Assembly: GCF_030817075.1 (NCBI RefSeq)
Contig: NZ_JAUSYU010000001.1
Coordinates: 2,480,001-2,544,000 of the forward strand
Direction: 5' to 3'
Origin: Arthrobacter sp. V1I9
GTDB lineage: Bacteria > Actinomycetota > Actinomycetes > Actinomycetales > Micrococcaceae
DNA length: 64,000 nucleotides
Below are positions 1 through 7,750 of this stretch, in pieces (position 1 is the stretch's first letter; each line of letters starts with the position of its first letter). The notes under the pieces are model-generated. The model worked only from the letters and a program-made list of their open reading frames with translations. It was not told the origin of the DNA and searched no databases. The position numbers and the translations under genes are program-made.

Positions 1-730
1 CGACGCCGTAGCCCTTCTTCTCAACGGTGACTTCCTTGCGGGCCTCGATGAAGATCGGGGCGTCCTGGACCTTGGTGCGGATGTAGTAGCCGACGATCAC
101 GATCACGGCGGACAGCCAGAAGGCAACGCGCCAGCCCCAGCCGAGGAATGCTTCCTGGGAGAGCGTGGAGGACAGGGTAAACAGCACGCCGGTGGCCAGG
201 AGGTTACCCATGGGAACGGCGGACTGCGGCCAGCTGGACCAGAACCCGCGGGACTTGTTCGGGCTGTGCTCGGCAACAAGCAGCACGGCGCCGCCCCATT
301 CACCGCCGACGGCGAAGCCCTGGACGAAGCGCAGGAACACCAGGAGGGCCGGAGCCCAGTAGCCGATCTGCGCGAAGGTGGGCAGGCACCCCATGAGGAA
401 GGTGGAGACGCCCACCAGGACGATGCTCAGCTGCAGCAACTGCTTGCGGCCGAACTTGTCACCGAAGTGGCCGAAGACGATGCCGCCGATCGGCCGGGCC
501 ACGAAGCCTACGGCATAGGTGACGAAGGCGGCGATGATGCCATCCAGTTCGGTCCCTGAATTGGGGAAGAACATTTTGCCGAACACCAGGGTGGCGGCGG
601 AGGCATAGAGGAAAAACTCATACCACTCAACGACGGTGCCGGCCATGGAGGCCGTGACGACTTTCCTCAGGCCTGAGGCCTTGACGTCGGTTTCCTCTGG
701 CCGCCGGGCGGCCGAGCTTTCCGTACTCAT
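1..730 (-). CDS. MHS-family MFS transporter, N-terminal part (cut by left edge)
   Basis: The visible 243 codons hold about the first six membrane helices of a metabolite:H+ symporter (MHS branch of the major facilitator superfamily, related to ShiA, KgtP and ProP). The family loop motif [10 protein letters not shown] is present, as are the early [23 protein letters not shown] helix and the conserved [15 protein letters not shown] segment. The ATG at 728-730 follows AAGGAG at a 7-nt spacing, so the start is secure. The C-terminal half lies outside the window. These carriers import organic acids or osmolytes; the substrate cannot be told from this part. A complete paralogue lies at 43325-44737. 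Overlapping palindromes about 130 bp upstream may be its operator. Confidence 0.9.
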   Translation of the reverse strand, partial: MSTESSAARRPEETDVKASGLRKVVTASMAGTVVEWYEFFLYASAATLVFGKMFFPNSGTELDGIIAAFVTYAVGFVARPIGGIVFGHFGDKFGRKQLLQLSIVLVGVSTFLMGCLPTFAQIGYWAPALLVFLRFVQGFAVGGEWGGAVLLVAEHSPNKSRGFWSSWPQSAVPMGNLLATGVLFTLSSTLSQEAFLGWGWRVAFWLSAVIVIVGYYIRTKVQDAPIFIEARKEVTVEKKGYGV

Positions 731-860
731 GTGTGAACTCCTTCGGCGTCGTCATCGACACCACTGGGACAGGCTATGGCGGGTGCGTGTGGTTTTGGTC
801 ACGAACTGCCGGGTCCCAACGAGTATGGTCTGCCGGAAGGCGTAGCTCAACGCCGAATGA

Positions 861-885
861 TGCAGAGCGCATCTGCATTAATGCA
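861..885. promoter_or_regulatory. Overlapping palindromes upstream of the MHS transporter
   Basis: TGCAGA-N5-TCTGCA (861-877) overlaps the perfect 12-mer TGCATTAATGCA (874-885). They sit in the 180-bp space between the transporter start and the metX stop. Both the density of symmetry and the location suggest a repressor or activator site for the transporter. No regulator gene is visible beside it, so the binding protein is unknown. Confidence 0.4.
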
Positions 886-910
886 CATTCTCTGGCGTTT
901 AGGCCTGGAC

Positions 911-2026
911 TTATACCGAAAGGTGCTCCCGCAGCTGGTTCCCCAGCTGGCCGATCTCGGTCAGGAAGCCATCGTGCCCGATGGGCGCCTCGATCAGGTG
1001 GACGTCCACCTCGCCGGGAAGCGCCCGCGCCAGCTCCCGTGACTGGGACGGAAAGTAGAGCCGGTCCGAGTCCACGGCGGCCACAAAGAAGCGCGCACTG
1101 GCACAGGACAGGGTCTGGGCGAGCGACCCCCGTCCCCGGCAAATGTCGTGGCTCATCAGCGCCTCGGTGATCGCGATGTAGCTGTTCGCATCGAACCGCT
1201 GGACCAGCTTGGTGCCCTGGTGGTCCAGGTAGCTCTCCACCTGGTACCGCCCGCGGGCAGCCAGCTGTTGCCCCTGGAGCGGCGATTCGGGGGCCTGCGG
1301 CTCACGGCCGAAGCGTCCGTCCAGTTCCCGCGGGGAGCGGTACGTGATGTGGGCGATGCGCCGGGCCAGGGCGAGGCCCTGCTCGGGGGCGGGTCCGTTG
1401 TAATAGTCACCGCCGTTGAAGTTGGCGTCCTGCCGGATGGCGAGTGTCTGCGCCTGGGCGAAAGCGATCTGCTCGGCGGTACTCGCGGCGCCCACGGAGA
1501 TCACTGCGCAGCGCTGCACACGTTCCGGAAACGTGACCGCCCATTCGAGCGCACGGGCGCCGCCCATGGAACCGCCCAGCACGGCAAACCAGCTCCCGAT
1601 CCCGAGCTGGTCGGCCAGCCGGGCCTCGGCCAGGGTGCTGTCCCGCAGGGTGACCAATGGAAAACGTGAACCCCAAGGCTTTCCGTCCGGCGCGGACGAC
1701 GACGGCCCGGTGGACCCGTAGCAGCCGCCCACGATATTGATCGACACCACGAAAAAACGGTTTGTATCTACCGGCGCACCAGGCCCCGCGAGCTGTTCCC
1801 ACCAGCCGGGCTCCTCGGTGTCGCCCCGGGTCACGTGGGTGCTGCCTGTCAACGCGTGTTCGATCAGAACGGCGTTGCTGCCGTCCGCGTTCAGGGTGCC
1901 CCAGGTTTCATAGGCCAGAGTGACGTCCGGAAGGTATCCGCCGGCTTCCAACTCCAGTCCCCCGATGGAGGCATAACGGACAATCCCATGTTCAGGGACA
2001 GTTGTACGGGTGACGGTAACCGTCAT
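911..2026 (-). CDS. metX: Homoserine O-acetyltransferase MetX
   Basis: MetX acetylates homoserine with acetyl-CoA, the activating step for methionine synthesis by direct sulfhydrylation, in the cytoplasm. The 371-residue protein is a full-length alpha/beta-hydrolase-fold enzyme. The nucleophile elbow GGSMGG places Ser153; Asp321 (SDRLYF) and His351 (IGHDGF) complete the catalytic triad. A longer reading frame starts upstream, but the extra 40 residues would translate the riboswitch, so I chose the ATG at 2024-2026, preceded by GAAGAGG. Its partner metY lies upstream on the same strand and each gene has its own SAM-IV element. The riboswitch tail ends just before the ribosome binding site, which points to control of translation initiation. 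Confidence 0.96.
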   Translation of the reverse strand: MTVTVTRTTVPEHGIVRYASIGGLELEAGGYLPDVTLAYETWGTLNADGSNAVLIEHALTGSTHVTRGDTEEPGWWEQLAGPGAPVDTNRFFVVSINIVGGCYGSTGPSSSAPDGKPWGSRFPLVTLRDSTLAEARLADQLGIGSWFAVLGGSMGGARALEWAVTFPERVQRCAVISVGAASTAEQIAFAQAQTLAIRQDANFNGGDYYNGPAPEQGLALARRIAHITYRSPRELDGRFGREPQAPESPLQGQQLAARGRYQVESYLDHQGTKLVQRFDANSYIAITEALMSHDICRGRGSLAQTLSCASARFFVAAVDSDRLYFPSQSRELARALPGEVDVHLIEAPIGHDGFLTEIGQLGNQLREHLSV

Positions 2027-2042
2027 GGCAAGACCTCTTCTA

Positions 2043-2154
2043 CGCGCTTGCCCGCCGTCGAATGACCGGCAGGCCAGGTCTTCACCCGGGGCACCCCGCC
2101 GCGGAAGGAGGGTTGCCGGCCAGCAAGCCGGGGCTGTCACTGGCACTCATGACC
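2043..2154 (-). promoter_or_regulatory. SAM-IV riboswitch in the metX leader
   Basis: Read on the minus strand from 2154, the leader begins GGTCATGAGTGCCAGTGAC, followed by GCCCCGGCTTGCTGGCCGGC, AACCCTCC and GGGGTGCCCCGGGTGAAGACC. These blocks and their order match the SAM-IV class known from Actinomycetales. A downstream GGCAAGCGCG block (2043-2052) corresponds to the 3' pseudoknot part of that class. It ends about 16 nt before the metX start, so ligand binding probably hides or frees the ribosome binding site. Low expression at high S-adenosylmethionine is expected. The class call rests on recognising the conserved blocks by eye. Confidence 0.9.
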
Positions 2155-2249
2155 TGGTTCGAGTGTACGAAACAGCCCCTGCCTGCCGCCAAGAGTGTGA
2201 CTGGTTGTGACTTCCCCGGCTTGTGCCGCGTTGGGTGCCCTGGGTATCT

Positions 2250-3575
2250 CTAGGCGCCGGTTGCGTCCTTGGCCGCCCGGAAACCGGCTTCGAGATCTGC
2301 CAGGATGTCATCGATATGCTCGATCCCCACCGAAAGCCGCACCAGGCCCGGGGTCACGCCGGCCACCACCTGCTGCTCCGGCGAGAGCTGGCTGTGAGTG
2401 GTCGACGCCGGATGGATCACCAGCGAACGGACGTCACCGATGTTTGCCACGTGGGAGTGCAGTTCCAGGGCGTCCACGAAGCGCTTGCCTGCCTCCGCGC
2501 CCCCGGCGAGGTTGAACGAGACGATGGCGCCGGTCCCCTTGGGGCCGTACTTCCGGCCCCGCTCGTACCAGGGGCTGGAGGGCAGCCCGGCATAGGCGAC
2601 CGATTCGACGTCGTCACGCGACTCCAGCCACTGAGCCACGTCCAGGGCGTTGGCCACATGCCGCTCCACCCGAAGGCTCAGCGTCTCCAGACCCTGGGCG
2701 ATCAGGAAGGCGTTGAAGGGCGACACTGCCGAGCCAAGGTCTCGCAGCAGCTGCACCCGGGCCTTCAGGATGTACGAGAGATTGGCGCCCAGGGCGCCTT
2801 CGGCACCGAGGTCCCGGGCGTAGACGAGTCCGTTGTAGGTGGGGTCCGGGGTGTTGAAGCCGGGAAACTTTGCGGGGTCCTTGCCGAAGTCAAACTTTCC
2901 GGAATCCACGATCACGCCGGCGATGGCTGAACCATGGCCGCCCAAGTACTTGGTGGCCGAGTGCACCACGATGTCCGCGCCCCATTCCAGCGGCCGGATC
3001 AGGTACGGGGTGGACAGGGTGTTGTCCACGATCAGGGGCACGCCGGCCTCGTGCGCGACGTGGGACACCCCTTCGATATCCAGGACGTCCTGCCGCGGGT
3101 TGGATACCACCTCGCCGAAGAAGAGCTTGGTATTGGGCTGCACTGCTGCGCGCCACTGTTCCAGGTTGTCCGGGTCCGCCACGAAGGTGACTGATATGCC
3201 GAACTTCTTCAGGGTGTGGGCGAAGAGGTTGTAGGTGCCGCCGTAGAGGCTGGGGCTGGCCACGATGTGGTCCCCCGCCTCGGCGATGTTCAGGACGGCG
3301 AAAGTCTCAGCAGCCTGTCCGGAGCTGAGCAGCAGCGCCCCCAGTCCGCCTTCAAGGCTGGCAATCCGCTGCTCCACGGCCTCCTGGGTGGGGTTCCCGA
3401 TCCTGGTGTAAATGGGGGCCAGTTCGGCCAGGGCAAAGCGGTTGGCGGCGCTTTCAGCAGTGGGGAACACGAAGGACGTGGTCTGGTAAATGGGAAGTGC
3501 ACGGGCGCCCGTGGCGCCATCCGGCTCCTGGCCGGCGTGGATCTGGCGGGTTTCGAAAGACCATCCGTTGGACAA
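2250..3575 (-). CDS. metY: O-acetylhomoserine sulfhydrylase MetY
   Basis: MetY is a pyridoxal-phosphate enzyme of the Cys/Met metabolism family that converts O-acetylhomoserine and sulfide to homocysteine. The 441-residue sequence has the usual family length. Lys209 in HSATKYLGGHG is the PLP-binding lysine, and the conserved NPRQDVLDIEGV and DNTLSTPY segments precede it. It starts with TTG (3573-3575) behind a strong AAAGGAG at a 6-nt spacing. The product of MetX, encoded next on the strand, is its substrate. A SAM-IV riboswitch precedes it; a second lies between this gene and metX, so the two genes can be controlled separately. Confidence 0.95.
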   Translation of the reverse strand: MSNGWSFETRQIHAGQEPDGATGARALPIYQTTSFVFPTAESAANRFALAELAPIYTRIGNPTQEAVEQRIASLEGGLGALLLSSGQAAETFAVLNIAEAGDHIVASPSLYGGTYNLFAHTLKKFGISVTFVADPDNLEQWRAAVQPNTKLFFGEVVSNPRQDVLDIEGVSHVAHEAGVPLIVDNTLSTPYLIRPLEWGADIVVHSATKYLGGHGSAIAGVIVDSGKFDFGKDPAKFPGFNTPDPTYNGLVYARDLGAEGALGANLSYILKARVQLLRDLGSAVSPFNAFLIAQGLETLSLRVERHVANALDVAQWLESRDDVESVAYAGLPSSPWYERGRKYGPKGTGAIVSFNLAGGAEAGKRFVDALELHSHVANIGDVRSLVIHPASTTHSQLSPEQQVVAGVTPGLVRLSVGIEHIDDILADLEAGFRAAKDATGA

Positions 3576-3620
3576 CTAAGGCTCCTTTGACATGGGCCCG
3601 GCATGCTGGAAGCACCGCGG

Positions 3621-3734
3621 GCCGCGCTTGCCATCCGGCCGGTGCCGGACAGCCAGGTCCTCACCCGGGGCACCCCACCGCGGATGGAGGGTTGCCGGCC
3701 AGCGAGCCGGGGCTTGTCACTGGCGCTCATGACC
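3621..3734 (-). promoter_or_regulatory. SAM-IV riboswitch in the metY leader
   Basis: The minus-strand leader has the same conserved blocks as the metX element: GGTCATGAGCGCCAGTGAC, GCTGGCCGGCAACCCTCC, GGGGTGCCCCGGGTGAGGACC and the 3' block GGCAAGCGCGGC (3621-3632). The core is nearly identical to the metX copy, while the variable arm after the core differs. The 3' end lies about 45 nt from the TTG start, farther than in metX, so the two copies may differ in how tightly they act on translation. Confidence 0.9.
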
Positions 3735-3899
3735 TGAGCTCAGTGTAGGAACATGCGTTGATTGCCGGACAGGATTGTGACGAACATAGTCAGGAAGATT
3801 TCCTCGGCCCGGCGGGGGCTTAATGACGGTACACAAGACGAAATCCCAGTAAGGCTACCCTTAGCTGAGAGCCCGATCACAAAGTGCCAAGATGTTGCC

Positions 3900-4538
3900 A
3901 TGCGCATGGATCACGTCTCTTACGCCTGTGAACACGATGGCCTGGCTGCCACCACCGAACGTATTTCCTCTGCCCTCGGCGTTGAGGCAGTGAAGGGCGG
4001 GGTACACCCGCGGTTCGGAACCCGGAATATGATCATCCCGCTAGCGGGACACAAGTACCTCGAAGTGGTGGAGGTCCTGGACCACCCCGCTTCGGACAAG
4101 GCTCCCTTCGGGCAGGCAGTGCGTGCACGGTCTGCAGCCGGCGGCGGCTGGATGGGCTGGTGCGTCGAGGTTGACGACCTGGCCCCCTTCGAAGAACGGC
4201 TCGGGCGGTCCTCGGTCAACGGCAACCGCAAGTTTCCTGACGGCCGCGAACTGGTCTGGAAGCAAATCGGCATCCTCGGTTTGATCGCCGACCCGCAGGT
4301 TCCCTACATGCTCAAGTGGGAGGGCGACCCGTCCCTGCACCCGTCCAACGCGTACGACAGCAACGTCAAGATGAGCTGCCTGACTATCGCCGGTTCCGCT
4401 GCCCGCGTTACTGAATGGCTGGGTGAGCCGGTGGAGAAGCCGCTCGAAGACGTAGCCGTGGAGTGGGTGGCACCGCACGGGACCCCCGGAATCCTTTCGG
4501 TGACGTTCGAGACCTCCAACGGAGCTGTGACGATCTAA
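3900..4538 (+). CDS. Glyoxalase-like (VOC) domain protein
   Basis: The 212-residue protein begins MRMDHVSYAC and reads as a glyoxalase-like domain of the vicinal-oxygen-chelate superfamily. It has a first beta-alpha-beta module with a KYLEVVEVLD strand and a second repeat from about residue 150. Such proteins can be metal-dependent lyases, dioxygenases or non-catalytic binders, and I cannot assign a substrate. A reading frame extends 46 codons upstream without a good ribosome site. The ATG at 3900 matches the domain start and lies 6 nt after CAAGAT, a plausible -10 of a leaderless transcript. It stands alone between metY and a convergent protease gene. Confidence 0.75.
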   Translation: MRMDHVSYACEHDGLAATTERISSALGVEAVKGGVHPRFGTRNMIIPLAGHKYLEVVEVLDHPASDKAPFGQAVRARSAAGGGWMGWCVEVDDLAPFEERLGRSSVNGNRKFPDGRELVWKQIGILGLIADPQVPYMLKWEGDPSLHPSNAYDSNVKMSCLTIAGSAARVTEWLGEPVEKPLEDVAVEWVAPHGTPGILSVTFETSNGAVTI

Positions 4539-4549
4539 TCCTCTCCCTG

Positions 4550-4573
4550 GGCCCGGGCAGCTTTGCCCGGGCC
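4550..4573 (+). terminator. GC-rich hairpin after the VOC gene
   Basis: A 10-bp perfect stem, GGCCCGGGCA pairing with TGCCCGGGCC around a GCTT loop, starts 11 bp after the stop codon. It has no T-tract, so it may end transcription only weakly. Confidence 0.55.
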
Positions 4574-4610
4574 TCGGCATGGGTAGGTGCTGCAGACTGC
4601 CCTCCTAAGC

Positions 4611-4662
4611 TTCGGCCGCCATCAGCAGGTGACAACGGCGTCACCCGCTGATGGCGGCCGAA
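4611..4662. repeat. Long near-perfect palindrome between convergent genes
   Basis: The arms at 4611-4626 and 4647-4662 are exact 16-bp complements. The stem continues inward for six more pairs after one mismatch (GGTGAC with GTCACC), leaving a 6-nt loop. It lies between the VOC gene and the convergently transcribed CPBP gene. A bidirectional terminator or a palindromic intergenic repeat are the two readings. No T-tract follows it on either strand. Confidence 0.6.
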
Positions 4663-4786
4663 TCCATTTCTTGTGAAGCACCAGTTGCACACCAGCCCCC
4701 GCTGGAATGCCAGACCCCCTTGTCATGATGGGTTTATGGGCCGCCGTGACGTACGCGGACACTGCCTGGCGTTGTCTTGCCGTCTC

Positions 4787-5566
4787 CTAGCCCAGTCCTA
4801 CGGCCTTGCCAAAGAGGCTGAACCCAACGAATGCCACGATATCCAGCAGGGCGTGAGCGATCACCAGGGGCATTACCCGGCGCGTCCGGGTATACAGCCA
4901 GGCGAAGACGACACCCATCACCACATTGCCGATGAAGGGCCCGAAGCCCTGGTAGAGGTGGTAGCTGCCGCGCAGCAGGGAACTCACCATGATGGACAGC
5001 GGCACGCTCCAGCCGAACTTTGCGAACCGGTCCAGCAGGTATCCCACCACGATGACTTCTTCGACCACGGCATGGCGCATGGCGGACAGGACCAGCACCG
5101 GCACGGTCCACCAATAGGCGTCCAGCGCACTGGGAATAATCGCCGTGGTGATTCCCAGCGCCCTCCCTGCGGCATACAGGCCGAGGGACGGGATGCCGAT
5201 CAGCGCAGCCAGCCCCAGCCCCTGGAACAGGTCCCGGCCCGGGCGCTCAAAGTTGAATCCGAGCTTCCGGAACGCCGAACCCGCGTTGCTGCCGTCGCCG
5301 GATACAGACTGCCTGTTGTCGGTAAGGAAGTAGATCACCAGCAGCACGGGCACCAGCGCGAAGATGATGTCCAGCAATTGGTAGGTCAGGTCGAAGTACT
5401 CGCGGGTGCTTTGGGAGCGGTTAAGTGTTGAGGTGCCTTCCGCCAGCGGTGCCCGGGTCATCTTGTCGAGGAGCTGCACCACCGAGTAGACGGCAGACTG
5501 GCCCAGGGAGAGACCTAAGACGATCCAGACTTCGATCCGCAGACGACGGCGGGAGGGAACCAGCAT
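4787..5566 (-). CDS. CPBP-family intramembrane glutamic protease
   Basis: The 259-residue protein has about seven hydrophobic segments and the CPBP (Abi/CAAX protease and bacteriocin-processing) motifs. These are the glutamate pair in AVVEEVIVVGYLLDRF, then HLYQGFG and HALLDIVAF with their histidines. The usual EExxxR motif is slightly altered (EEVIVVGY, arginine later). Members cleave within or near the membrane; the substrate here is unknown. The ATG lies 6 nt after CAAGAT (5573-5578), the same spacing seen before other apparent leaderless starts in this window. The upstream neighbour on the strand encodes a DeoR regulator, 74 bp away. Confidence 0.85.
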   Translation of the reverse strand: MLVPSRRRLRIEVWIVLGLSLGQSAVYSVVQLLDKMTRAPLAEGTSTLNRSQSTREYFDLTYQLLDIIFALVPVLLVIYFLTDNRQSVSGDGSNAGSAFRKLGFNFERPGRDLFQGLGLAALIGIPSLGLYAAGRALGITTAIIPSALDAYWWTVPVLVLSAMRHAVVEEVIVVGYLLDRFAKFGWSVPLSIMVSSLLRGSYHLYQGFGPFIGNVVMGVVFAWLYTRTRRVMPLVIAHALLDIVAFVGFSLFGKAVGLG

Positions 5567-5640
5567 GTACCCATCTTGCCTGCAGTTTCTGGAACCGGCC
5601 TGATTGGCCTGCCGAAGTACCGGGGCGCCGCTAATGGTGT

Positions 5641-6429
5641 TCAGCCGGCAGCCACAATCACTTCCGTGCCGTTAGCCTCAAAGGCAGCCTTGTCCCGGGC
5701 CGAAATGCCCGAATCCGTAATCAGGCGGGTGAAGTTGTAGCCGTCCATGGTGGCGAAGGCGCGCACCCCTACCTTGGAGGAGTCAGCCAGCACATAGGAG
5801 ACGCGCGCCCTGCTGGCGAGCAGTGCGTTCACCGAGGCTTCCCCCTCCCCCGTGTTGGTTGGCCCGACCTCCGGGTCGATGCCGTTGACGCCGATGAAGG
5901 CGATGTCCAGCACCACCTTCTGCATGATGATGTCCGTGTAGGGCCCTACGAGTTCGTAGGACCGCGGATTCAGGATGCCGCCGGTAACCATGACTTTGAT
6001 GTTCGGCCGCACTGCCAATTGCCCGGCGATGTTGATTGCATTGGTTACCACCGTGAGAGTGGACTGGTTGGAAGGCGCGTTGAGGTCCTCGCGGGTGGCC
6101 AGGATCTGTGCCAGCGCGGTACTGGTGGTGCCGCCGCAGAGGCCGATCACCGCCCCGGGGGCAATCAGCGCAGAAGCCGCCAGGGCAATCTGCTCCTTGG
6201 CCTCGGCGTGGTCGTCCCGGTTGTACCGGCCCGGCAGGTCGTACGCGAGCGCACCGGTGGTGGCGCCGCCCCGGGTCCTGGTCAGCAGCCGGCGCTTGGC
6301 CAGGCTGTCCAGGTCGCGCCGGGCGGTGGCCGGGGAGACGTGGAGGGTGCTGACGATCTCTTCGACCTCGACCTGGCCGGTTTTGGCGAGGATGTCGAGG
6401 ATGGCCGTCAGTCTGTCGGTGCGGGTCAT
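5641..6429 (-). CDS. DeoR-family transcriptional regulator
   Basis: The 262-residue protein has the standard DeoR plan: an N-terminal winged helix (about residues 3-58, with VEEIVSTLHVSPATARRDLD as recognition region) and a C-terminal DeoRC sugar-phosphate sensor domain. The sensor shows the ADSSKVG motif near residue 215. An alternative GTG start 27 nt upstream is less likely because GGAGG lies inside that extension, 8 nt before the chosen ATG. DeoR proteins usually respond to phosphorylated sugars. The target is not clear: the genes upstream (hutI and beyond) are amino-acid catabolic. Two TGATCAT repeats upstream are likely its own operator. Confidence 0.9.
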   Translation of the reverse strand: MTRTDRLTAILDILAKTGQVEVEEIVSTLHVSPATARRDLDSLAKRRLLTRTRGGATTGALAYDLPGRYNRDDHAEAKEQIALAASALIAPGAVIGLCGGTTSTALAQILATREDLNAPSNQSTLTVVTNAINIAGQLAVRPNIKVMVTGGILNPRSYELVGPYTDIIMQKVVLDIAFIGVNGIDPEVGPTNTGEGEASVNALLASRARVSYVLADSSKVGVRAFATMDGYNFTRLITDSGISARDKAAFEANGTEVIVAAG

Positions 6430-6475
6430 GCGAGGGCCTCCAGCTACTTCCGCCACCAGCTTCGATGACGCTTTT

Positions 6476-6502
6476 TGATCATAACAGAGAGCTAATGATC
6501 AT
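6476..6502. promoter_or_regulatory. Repeated TGATCAT sites upstream of the DeoR gene
   Basis: TGATCAT occurs at 6476-6482 and 6496-6502, two helical turns apart (20 bp centre to centre), just upstream of the DeoR gene and downstream of hutI. Repeated short sites of this sort are common for DeoR proteins, which bind as oligomers. Autoregulation is inferred. Confidence 0.45.
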
Positions 6503-6527
6503 CTAACGTCAGTTATGCTGGCGCCCC

Positions 6528-7739
6528 TTATCTGGCCCGCTTCCCCGCTCGCCATACAGCGTACGTCAGGGGCATTCCCGGCCGGTACGCAAGGTGACTA
6601 GCGGACGGTGCGTTGAGCAGGTGGAGGTCCGCACGGTGTCCGACGGCGATGGAACCCACCGCACGAACGCCGTCGGCGTCTTTTCCGGAGTCCTTGCGCA
6701 ACGCAAGGGCGCCGCCGTAGGTCGCTGCCCGGACGGCTTCATGGACGCTCAGGCCCATCTGCAGCACCGCCGTGGTCACGCAAAATGCCATGGAGCTGGT
6801 GTAGGACGTGCCCGGATTGCAGTTGGAAGCGAGTGAAACCTGAACCGCGGCGTCAAGCAGCGCCCGTGCGGGCGCGAGCGGCTGGCGGGTCGAGAGGTCA
6901 CAGGCAGGAAGGCACGTCGCCACGGTGCCACGCCGCCCGGTTCCGGTGGCAGCATCCCAGCCTGTCCAGGTTCCGGCGAGTGCGTCCACGTCCTTGTCCG
7001 CGAGGTAGTTCACGTGGTCCACGCTCGCGGCTTCAAGTTCCACTGCGAGCTGTACTCCCGGGCCTTCGCCGAGCTGGTTTCCGTGGACACGAAGCCCCAG
7101 GCCCGCGTCGCGGCATGCCAACAGCACCCGGCGGGACTGCTCGGCGGTGAAGGCGCCTTCCTCACAAAACACATCGGCCCATTGCACGTAGGGCCGGACG
7201 GCAGCCAGCATCGGGCCGCGGACGAGGTCCGTGTAGTCATCCGGGTCCTGCCCCGCGGGCACCAGATGCGCTCCGAGGTAGGTGACCTGGTCGGCGACAG
7301 TCGAGGCGATGCGTGCGCTCCGGGTCTCGTGTTCAACGTCCAGGCCGTAGCCCGTTTTCGTCTCGATGTAGGTGGTTCCCTGCGAAACCGCTTCGTCAAC
7401 GCGGGACAGGGCCAGGCGGGTGAGGTCGTAGTCGGATGTTGCGCGGGTGGCGTTCATTGTGACCGCGATGCCCCCTGCAGAGTAGGACTCCCCGGCCATC
7501 CGTGCCTCGAACTCCGCCGTTCTGTCGCCGGCGAAGAGCAGGTGCGTATGGGAGTCCACCCAGCCGGGGAGCATGGCGCGGCCACCCGCGTCGACGGCGT
7601 CATCCGCTGCAGGAGCATCGGCCGCTGCGCCGATCCACGAGATCCGCTCCCCCTCGATCACCACCGCGGCGTCCCTCAGTACACGGTGCTCCAGGTCCTG
7701 CGTCATCAGCTCGGCGATATTGGTGATCAGCGTACTCAT
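6528..7739 (-). CDS. hutI: Imidazolonepropionase HutI
   Basis: HutI hydrolyses 4-imidazolone-5-propionate to N-formimino-glutamate, the third step of histidine degradation, in the cytoplasm. The 403-residue protein is full length. The amidohydrolase metal motif DSHTHLLFAG gives His64 and His66; the substrate-binding ETKTGYGL block, the HGNQLGEGPG metal strand and the SNCNPGTSYTSSM block follow. It starts 11 bp after a FAD-dependent oxidase gene and is probably co-transcribed with it. The usual partners hutH and hutU are absent from the window, so this may be a detached member of the pathway or serve a related imidazolone. Confidence 0.93.
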   Translation of the reverse strand: MSTLITNIAELMTQDLEHRVLRDAAVVIEGERISWIGAAADAPAADDAVDAGGRAMLPGWVDSHTHLLFAGDRTAEFEARMAGESYSAGGIAVTMNATRATSDYDLTRLALSRVDEAVSQGTTYIETKTGYGLDVEHETRSARIASTVADQVTYLGAHLVPAGQDPDDYTDLVRGPMLAAVRPYVQWADVFCEEGAFTAEQSRRVLLACRDAGLGLRVHGNQLGEGPGVQLAVELEAASVDHVNYLADKDVDALAGTWTGWDAATGTGRRGTVATCLPACDLSTRQPLAPARALLDAAVQVSLASNCNPGTSYTSSMAFCVTTAVLQMGLSVHEAVRAATYGGALALRKDSGKDADGVRAVGSIAVGHRADLHLLNAPSASHLAYRPGMPLTYAVWRAGKRAR

Positions 7740-7750
7740 ACACCCATTCT

